From Cerioporus squamosus (taxonomy: Eukaryota > Basidiomycota > Agaricomycetes > Polyporales > Polyporaceae): 64,000 nt of DNA. Below are positions 57,101 to 64,000 of the stretch, piece after piece. The notes below the pieces were generated by a model. It saw nothing but the letters and a program-made list of their open reading frames with translations, did no database searches and was not told the DNA's origin. Numbering within the stretch: position 1 is the first letter of the stretch; every line of letters starts with the position of its first letter. The DNA is taken from assembly GCA_022592435.1 (NCBI GenBank), contig JABYQS010000111.1, positions 1 through 64,000 of the forward strand, in the 5' to 3' direction. The position numbers and the translations under genes are program-made.

Positions 57101-57809
57101 GGGTGCACGATCGACGTTGCTGTCGATGGTGTCGGCGCGGTGAACAAGATGAACCTCGAGAAGTACGACTTGGTGCTCATGGTGCGTCTGACTCGTTGCT
57201 CAGGCTCATGCTCGTACTAGTGGCTAACGTACATATGTGTGCTACCAGGACATCGTGATGCCGAAGCTCGACGGTGTCTCCGCGACCTCGCTCATCCGCC
57301 AGTTCGACCACATGACGCCGATCATCTCGATGACGAGCAACTCGAAGCCGGCGGAGATCATGAAGTACTACTCGTCGGGCATGAACGACCACCTCCCGAA
57401 GCCGTTCACGAAGGACGGCCTGTGGGAGGTGCTCGAGAAGCACCTCACGCACCTCAAGGTCATCCAGACGCTTTCGCGCGTGCCGCGCTCCGTGGGCGTG
57501 CCCCCGCTGTCGGACCCGAACTTTGACAACGCGCTCGCGGTGCAGGCGGGGCTCCCCCTTGGGTTCTCGCTCGGGGGTGGGGACGATGACAAGATCAACC
57601 CGCTGGCGGGGATGGGCCTCACGGACGAGCAGTACACGCTCATCTTGCAGAACCTGGTCAATGGGGAGAGCTTCTCGGGCGTGAGCTCGCTCGAGGGCGC
57701 GACCGGCAGCGGCGGCGGTAGCGGCGGCGGGGAGTCGAGCAAGCGCGCGCGGGACGAGGCGGGCGACGGCCGGGAGTCGAAGCGGAGCCGGTTCGAGGTC
57801 ATCGAGTGA
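54155..57809 (+). CDS. SKN7: SKN7-type transcription factor and response regulator
   Basis: Six exons (54155-54573, 54633-54801, 54860-54895, 55401-55722, 56019-57181, 57249-57809) give 889 residues. After a Pro/Ser-rich N-terminus, an HSF-type DNA-binding domain begins near residue 131: DFVKKLYKMLEDASFADVVSW, then FVRQLNKYDFHKV and SWTFRHPDF. A coiled coil follows (LQSQIERMARDQEEMAAHI), then a glutamine-rich tract coded near 56440-56550. The receiver domain starts near residue 653 (PPRVLLVDDDVVS) with acidic Asp660-662, phospho-acceptor Asp704 in DIVMPKLDG, and Lys754 in LPKPF. Skn7 is the nuclear end of the fungal phosphorelay for oxidative and cell-wall stress, receiving phosphate from Ypd1. 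The intron inside the HSF domain is 505 nt and the next is 296 nt, both long for this genome. Confidence 0.95.
54896..55400 (+). other. Long intron splitting the SKN7 HSF domain
   Basis: Begins GTGAGTC and ends CCCACAG, interrupting between QFGEH and SWTFRHPDF. It is 505 nt, against about 50-60 nt for most introns in the window; no terminal repeats were noticed. Confidence 0.8.
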
Positions 57810-60149
57810 GCGTGTGTGTCCGGGAGGAGGTGCGGCTCCGACTCTGGGGCCGGAGCTTGAGGCCTTGAGGCGATGGTGTTCGGATGTCGGACGTCGGACG
57901 TCGGACGTTGGACTCTGGGACGCGTCGGACGTGAGAGGCCTTGGCGCGTCGCTGCGGGATCTGTGTGGACAGCTTCCTACGGGCGTGCCTGTTCCCGGGA
58001 CGGGGCCTCGTTCGTGCGCTTTCGCTTTGCGTGAGCTTGTCGAGAACCGTCGACGCCCTGACCTGCGGGTCCGACATCGGACGAAGCAGGAAGCGCAGGG
58101 ACGGACGTACAGGCGGCCTCGACGCCTGCAGGCTGCCAGTACTGTCACTCAAGCTGGCTGGGGCTGGAGCTTGAGAGCTCCGTCGCATCTCATACGAACC
58201 TAACCTAACGCTCCCGTCGTTTGCAATTGTGGTTGTGTGCTTATCGTTACCCATCACTGCGTCGCCGTGCATGCGCATACGTGGAGTCGATATGTTGTCC
58301 GTCTTTCTTTGTTGTATATGCATATGATCGATGCTTTGTATACCGTGTACTTGTACTCTACGTAGTGGTCAACGAATATCATGCATTTCCTTCTCTGTTC
58401 CCTTCGGGGATGAATCTGAGGGCGGAGCGGGGATTTCTGGGGTAACACCGCCACTGTGTTGTTAGCGGCGCAGCACCGCACGCACGGTGAATGAGAGCAA
58501 TTGCAAACCGTGATGTTCGCTCGACTCGCGCTCTCTTGCTCCTACTCGGCTTCATCGAGATTGCCCTCCGAGCTTGAAAGCGGATTGACTTGTACTTCAC
58601 TGTGAGTGGGCAAGTGATCACACGAGGGTTCGGAAGATGAAGATGAAGTCCGACCGACGATCTACCTTCAACTGTCAGTGCCTCATAGAAGCATCGAGGG
58701 CTTGAGATGCATCAGACAGACGGCCGCAACTAGGATTTTGCTGCGATGAGTCGGACGCGTAATTGAAACGGCGATGCGACGTTTCATGACATGCCATCGG
58801 AGGGACTATACGTTGACGTGTGCCGACTGCTGTACACCGCAGCATCGGCAGGATAGGCTTTGGGAGGCTTTGGAACAGGTATACTGTCGCTTCGGATTAC
58901 AAAGTAAGTGCGCATGGTTGAATTCGCCGCGATTGTTCACCCAGAATGCCATGACACACCGTGTTACAGATGGGACGACAAGACGCGGGTTGAGAAGACC
59001 TGGTCGCTCTGAGCTCTTCTGTGCTTCGCTAGGTCGGTCTCCTCCCTGGGCCCTCAGTGCTCCTTCCCGGTCCTCATCATCGCCTTCTGCCGAGCTCCCG
59101 AGCTTCTCACAACGCCCGCTCGGCCACAAAATCCGCGAAATCGTATGACTTGCGCTTCTAATGCGCCTTCCCATGCGCTGATCCGCTGCTTGGGAAAGAG
59201 GACCCTCGTGGTAGGTAGAGGCTGCCTCGACATCCAAGCGGGTCCGCGCAACCAAGGACTCTCGTGCCAAGTCATGCATGGAACGCGAGTTGACTTGGAC
59301 AGGGCGAGCGATGGACATCCTACTACAATTCGCTCAAATCCGTACGTCGAGCGAAGGAGTTGAAGCATCACAAGTGTGCGTCTGCACGCCACTCTTCCAT
59401 CTCAGGATGTACTTACGAACGTCGGACATCGGCACTCGCAGAAACTCAAGGTTAGCACTCCTACTCCCGGGGCGTCCCGCTTCGACGGAACCTTGACTTG
59501 TGTGTACCTGCAGGTGCAAGCCTCTAGGCTCTTGCGGTCTCGTAATGCACGTCGTCCCAGCGGATTTACTGTGCTGCTCGAATCCGAAGACAGCTCGGAA
59601 CAGTCTCATGTGGACGCAGAAGCCGCAGGAAAGAGGTACGCGTCTTGGACGCGCATCACATGCATGCGAGATTGTGCACTCGGGTAACTGACGGAAAGAC
59701 TTGTCTATAGGTGCGCAGTCCAATCGCGCTTCTGTGTCCCGATTACTCAATTCTGTGGTCAGTCTCTACTATCTAGACGTTCAAGTTGAATCAGCCCACA
59801 GGAACTTCGCTCTGGCTTCGGCCACTGCGCAAGTGACAAACGCCTTCCAGTCTACCCTCGCGTTCACCTGCATGGTCCTCATGGAACAGACGGAGCGCCC
59901 CTCCTTTCATGTACGTCCGATCGACCTTCTGCGCATATATGCCACGTCATCACGACCCTTACCCAGCCTCACTTCAGACCCCAGACCTCACGCCCGAGTC
60001 CGATCATGACAGCGAGTCCGACGCATGATCTCCTCACTTACCGCCCTGGAGTTCCATCGGTCGAAATCTCAGGACCGCACTCTCAGTCAAAGCCTCTTAT
60101 GAGCCGCATCGGGTATGTGATGGTGCCCCCGACGCCCGCTGCTGGCGTC
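57810..60149. other. Intergenic downstream of SKN7
   Basis: Holds a small GGACGTC tandem (57890-57915), the SKN7 3' flank, and the right arm of the inverted repeat (59025-59764). No gene is supported. Confidence 0.55.
59025..59764. repeat. Inverted repeat flanking SKN7, right arm
   Basis: Reverse-complement partner of 52542-53355. The two matching blocks are about 375 bp apart in both arms, so each arm is one continuous repeat with a diverged middle. Confidence 0.75.
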
Positions 60150-60997
60150 GTAGCTTGAGTGCTGAACGTGAGCAATGTTCGACGGCGGCTGCTGCAACAC
60201 AAGTTGGATACCACACCGCTCTAAGGTTGCTCAGTGTGCATATCTCGTTCACATCGTCATCCGGTCGCTCAATCTCTCTTACAGAGCAAGGCGCCACTGT
60301 CACGTTTCTTCTACGTTCCACCTCGGTGTTCGACAATGATGAAAAGATACAGCCATTTGTCAGAGTCGGCAAGGCCTACTCGTGCGCAGCGACGTGCTCA
60401 ATCAAGACGATGTCCGGAAAGGCTGGGAGGCGGCCATTCAAGCCGGTGGCGGAAAAGTTGTGACTGACGTGCTACTGTTCTCCATCGGTTCGTGTGCCTT
60501 TTCCTCAGGCTGCTCGATAACTTCCACTGCATGGGCGATCCCAGGCGTCCCGGAGAACTTCACTTCCATGGGCGTTACGTCCGAGTCGCAGGCGGAAGTG
60601 CCGCTCATCCTCAAGCCGCTCACTAAGTATGCAATCCTTGCGGCCACGATTACTGACAAGCTCGGCATAGAGCGCACCCTCGCGCATTGCGTAGGCTGGC
60701 CATGGACGTCCAAGGAGCCTGCAAAAGACATCTTGCTGCACTCTGCTGCAAGATTGGCAGTCGACTGACTCCCGGGCTGGTCGGTTCAAGCATGTGGTGA
60801 TCGTACGGCCCACGGTGCTGACGGATGGGAAATGCTGCGGCGATGAGGCGGGGAAAACGGGGAAAGCCCCGTATCGCACGAAGAAGGATATGGCTATGGG
60901 CACGGTGTCGAGGCAAGACGTGGCGCATTGTGTGGTTGAGGACGTGCTGCCGAGATGGAGCGAGTGGGAAGGATCCGGCGTCGTACTTGCCTACTGA
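60150..60997 (+). pseudogene. NAD(P)-binding protein, copy 2, decayed
   Basis: It matches copies 1 and 3 along its length, with the first intron in place (donor after GGTTGCTCA at about 60236, acceptor CTTACAG). Exon 1 has lost the start frame before the GYHTALRLL block. One base is missing in the segment that should read GKAQLVRG, shifting frame near 60380. About 40 codons are absent after the second intron, where intact copies have FSMSRG to TQPRF. Another shift follows near 60760 before FKHVVIVRPTVLTDG. The tail DVAHCVVEDVLPRWSEWEG is intact. No single open protein is possible. Confidence 0.85.
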
Positions 60998-62020
60998 GAT
61001 ACTGTATCTTTTTCTGGCACACCTGGGCACATTCAATGGTATCGGGCTCCCGCTGTGGCAATATTCTCTACGGAAAGAACATGGATGAGTAAGTAGTATA
61101 CACTGACCACTGATGAGGATAAGAAACATTTGTGACTACTTGTAACTACTTGTACTTGGACCTCGACTAGTAGAAGCTTGATAAATCCTCAGATGGCCTT
61201 CACCTCGAGTCCTCGTCGCTCGACGTCCGACCACCATTCGCTGCTTCGTCTGACTGCTCGTCGCCCCCGCATACGGGAACAGTGAATTCCAACGTCTGCC
61301 TCGCCCTGATACTCGTCACTGTACTCGTACCTGGACTTCAGCCTAGCTTGCCCGCACGAATATTCGCTCTCAAATGGACGCATTGTCGTTCACCGGATCG
61401 CCTCAGGAATTACCCGGTATGTACGCGCGAAATCTTGCTAGTCTCCCAAAGGTCTCCAGGCGTAGTCTTAAGGCGCCATGCGCATAGTACCGGCAGATGC
61501 AGGGCAGCGCCCGCGACGTCCGCTCCTCCGTAAACCTGTCAAGTCACACCGGCATCTACTACTACTTGCAATCCATCGCAGAGTATCGAGATACGCTGCA
61601 CACGGGGAAGAGGGTACGTCTTCGAGCTCCTAGCAGTTCATGACGTGTATCGTCCGAGTCATCGTGTATGCGATTAGAAAGGTTGCAACACGCGCTTTCT
61701 GACTTTACGAAGTGCGTTGGCCTTAGTATGCACTCGAAAGCCTTCGCACCATGCTCAGTCTGGCCCAAGCTTGCATGACAGAATGTCCATGATTCACTAG
61801 AGGTATGCGACGGCGACCCACCTCAGCGCTACCGCTGGTCTTACTAACGGTGATACAGCGATTGCCAACTAATATACTAAGCTATGATAGTTAGGGGTAC
61901 GTGTCCCATACGGCAGAGCATCGAACGAGGCTGACAGCGACCGCCTCGAGCATCTGGCCCCGGCGGCTTGGCCGCACAGACTACTAATAATCGGATCGAC
62001 AGAGTTTCATTCCAGGAAGG
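60998..62020. other. Intergenic, no gene recognised
   Basis: About 1 kb. A short plus-strand frame at 61282 starts hydrophobic (CLALILVTVLVPG) but has no further support. Confidence 0.5.
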
Positions 62021-62028
62021 TATAAGAA
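62021..62028 (+). promoter_or_regulatory. TATA box of NAD(P)-binding copy 3
   Basis: TATAAGAA, 79-86 bp upstream of the ATG at 62107, in a context shared with copy 1. Confidence 0.6.
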
Positions 62029-62106
62029 GGTTGGTGACGATCGTCCACACCACAGAACAACTTGAACGCTACACTCCCCCCTCTTCCTCCCTCAGTTCGG
62101 CCAGAG

Positions 62107-63052
62107 ATGCACGCATTCGCACTTGGTGCGTCAAAGAACCTTGGTTATCATGCCACCTTCAGGCTGCTCAGTAAGTATTTCCCGTACTTATCGTAGTTCG
62201 ATCGCTCAATCTTTCTCACAGAAAAAGGTTATACTGTTACGCTCCTCCTGCGTTCCACCTCGGTATTCGACAACGATGAACAGATGCAGCCGTTTGTCAG
62301 AAACGGCAAGGCACAGCTCGTGCGCGGTGACGCGCTCAACAAAGACGATGTCAGGAAAGGCTGGGAGGCGGCCATCCAGGCTGGTGGCGGAAAGGTTGAC
62401 GCGGTACTGTTCGCCATAGGTTCGTGCGCCTTGTCCTGCTTCATGACCTCCACTGACATCCGCGATCCCAGGCGGCAGGCCAAGCTTCAGCATGAGCCGC
62501 GGCCTCGCCCTCGACCCTCCTGGCCTCTGTACCGCCTCGCTCCTCAATGTCCTGACCACAATCCCCGACTCGCTGCGCGCGCCCGAAACGCAGCCACGCT
62601 TTGTGATCATCACCGCGTTGGGCATCACGTCCGAGATGCGGGCGGAGCTGCCACTCGTCCTCAAGCCGATCTACTCTGTATTTCTTCGGTTCACAATGGT
62701 CGACAAACTCGGCATCGAGCGCGCTGTCGCGCATTGCGCAGGATGGCCATGGACGTCCAAGGATGAGCCCGCTAACGATGTCTTGCCGCCAGGCTGGCAG
62801 TCCACACCGGGGCTTCTCGGCCAGGGCGAGCTCAAGCATGTGGTGATCGTGCGGCCCGCGGCGCTGACGGACGGGGAGTGCCGTGGCGATGAGGCAGGGA
62901 AGACGGGGCAGGCTCCGTATCGTACGTCGAAGGATACCACTATGAGCGGTGCTTACACGGTGTCGAGGCAAGATGTGGCACATTTTGTTGTTGAGGACGT
63001 GCTGCCGAGATGGAGCGAGTGGGAAGGATCCGGCGTCGCGCTTGCCTACTGA
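62107..63052 (+). CDS. NAD(P)-binding Rossmann-fold protein, copy 3
   Basis: Three exons (62107-62170, 62222-62419, 62472-63052) give 280 residues, with the same exon lengths (64, 198, 581) as copy 1 at 42990-43948. The N-terminus MHAFALGASKNLGYHATFRLL has a slightly altered dinucleotide loop (GASKNLG instead of GGSKNIG). VTLLLRSTSVFDNDEQMQP and LVRGDALNKDDVRKGWEAA follow. The C-terminal half contains KHVVIVRPAALTDGECRGDE and ends DVLPRWSEWEGSGVALAY. All splice phases agree and there is no stop. Its immediate upstream neighbour is the dead copy 2, in the same orientation. Substrate and pathway are unknown. Confidence 0.87.
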
Positions 63053-63249
63053 AAAGTACTCTCTCTGGCACACCTGGACAGTTTGATGCTATCGGACTCT
63101 TACCGTCTGTGATATATGGACTGATTATTCACGAATAATCGCGTATTGCGATCCAGCATGAGTGTCAGGCGGGTGCCCTGAAGCCACGAAGGGCACGACG
63201 TCATGGGCGCTTTGCATCTTGGACGCGTACTACAATCTGCGCCGTCGAC

Positions 63250-64000
63250 ATGACCAACCGGCCTTCTCTTATGCTCGCTGACAACCTCCTCAGCTTAGTG
63301 AAGGAGGACTTATATAGCCTAAGGTAAGCCTTCACTCCAGTCCTGCGTGAGTACAAGCTAAGCAAAGGAAGGTTATCCGACTCATAGCTTGCACGATGTA
63401 AGCTCAGCTAATTGCGATGGGACCCGTTGCTCATATGCGGATAGCTCGCAGAGCTAGAACGCACTACAGCTCACATCACGTCGGTCATCAGAGAACGCGT
63501 CAATACCTACGCCCCTGTCAACACTTTACCTGACGAACTGCTTGCAGTCATCTTTGAGTACGCTCTACCATGGCGCAACAGCGGGTCGCATTCTCGAGGA
63601 TACCAAGAAGCCTCGCACAGAAGTGACATGCTTGCCAGGATTCCCCTCACTCATGTGTGTCGCCGCTGGCGTTCCGCCGCGGTTGAGACCTGTACGTTGT
63701 GGACCATAGTCGATGAGGACCTCAAGCACCTCCAGGACGTCTTTCTGGTCCGCTCAGCCAATGCTCCTATCCACGCTCTGGCTCGCTACGCTGTTGGTCA
63801 GCCTACGGGAGTCCACATCGCCCCGCATGCCGAACGTCTGAACGACCTATTCCTGATTTACCCACCTGCGAGCGAAGAGACCGGCCTCAGGACCGAGCTT
63901 CCCATCGATGTTCCCAACTTGGAGTGCCTCACCGTATGCTCCTCTGGCACAGTTGGTCGAGACAGAATCAACATGGAGGAACTCGACACCATCTTTCCTA
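63250..64000 (+). CDS. F-box protein with 10-nt microexon (partial, runs off window)
   Basis: Exon 1 is 63250-63323, the microexon 63388-63397 (CTTGCACGAT), and exon 3 starts at 63445 and continues past the window end. The first exon encodes MTNRPSLMLADNLLSLVKED; the microexon corrects the phase. Exon 3 gives LAELERTTAHITSVIRERVN, then the F-box YAPVNTLPDELLAVIFEYALP and IPLTHVCRRWRSAAVETCTLW. It is a paralog of the F-box gene at 40900-42695, with matching exon order. About 210 residues are visible. It should act as an SCF substrate adaptor; the leucine-rich part lies mostly outside the window. Confidence 0.8.

Noticed and set aside
57177..58148. 323-codon minus-strand open frame
   Set aside because: Arginine- and leucine-rich shadow of the GC-rich last exon of SKN7.

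Overview
This window is nuclear DNA from a filamentous basidiomycete, most likely an Agaricomycete and probably a polypore. The evidence is genes split by many 48-60 bp GT-AG introns, a class I hydrophobin, F-box and MYND-finger families of the kind expanded in mushroom-forming fungi, a DUF6533 membrane protein, and a fungal cohesin SMC1 and SKN7. No tRNA, rRNA, CRISPR or bacterial-type operon was found. The order is inferred from family content, not from a database match.

Layout. 0-5 kb: a hotdog-fold thioesterase, an F-box-like protein and an orphan ORF. 7 kb: a 586-bp hAT-like element with a perfect 8-bp target duplication. 9-10.7 kb: a decayed hydrophobin and an intact hydrophobin that lacks two specific cysteines. 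11.3-13 kb: a DUF6533 protein. 14.3-15.9 kb: a second F-box-like protein. 18.7-19.1 kb: a relic of the promoter and first exon of the gene at 28.7 kb. 19.5-26.2 kb: the conserved core, cohesin SMC1 (20 exons) and a BTB protein. 26.7-28 kb: an NmrA-like reductase. 28.7-32 kb: an 818-residue protein with an MLKL-type helical N-terminus followed by a pseudokinase. 32.5-39.1 kb: a chimeric gene fragment and two intact MYND-finger paralogs. 39.6-43.9 kb: a small TATA-driven gene, an F-box protein with a 10-nt microexon, and an NAD(P)-binding protein. 46.4-48.8 kb: a frameshifted third MYND gene. 48.8-53.4 kb: a short inverted-repeat element and several kilobases of duplicated non-coding DNA. 54.2-57.8 kb: SKN7. 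60-64 kb: a dead and a live copy of the NAD(P)-binding gene and a second microexon-containing F-box gene that runs off the window.

How the genes fit together. SMC1 and SKN7 are single, complete housekeeping or signalling genes. Around them lie families that duplicate and decay locally: four F-box genes, three MYND genes plus a chimera, three NAD(P)-binding genes, two hydrophobins, and two copies of the MLKL-like 5' region. The MLKL-like pseudokinase is the best candidate for an uncharacterised system. Its architecture matches membrane-acting cell-death effectors, and it sits in the fastest-changing part of the window. Exon joins were worked out by hand from splice signals, reading phase and comparison between paralogs; no search or alignment program was run.
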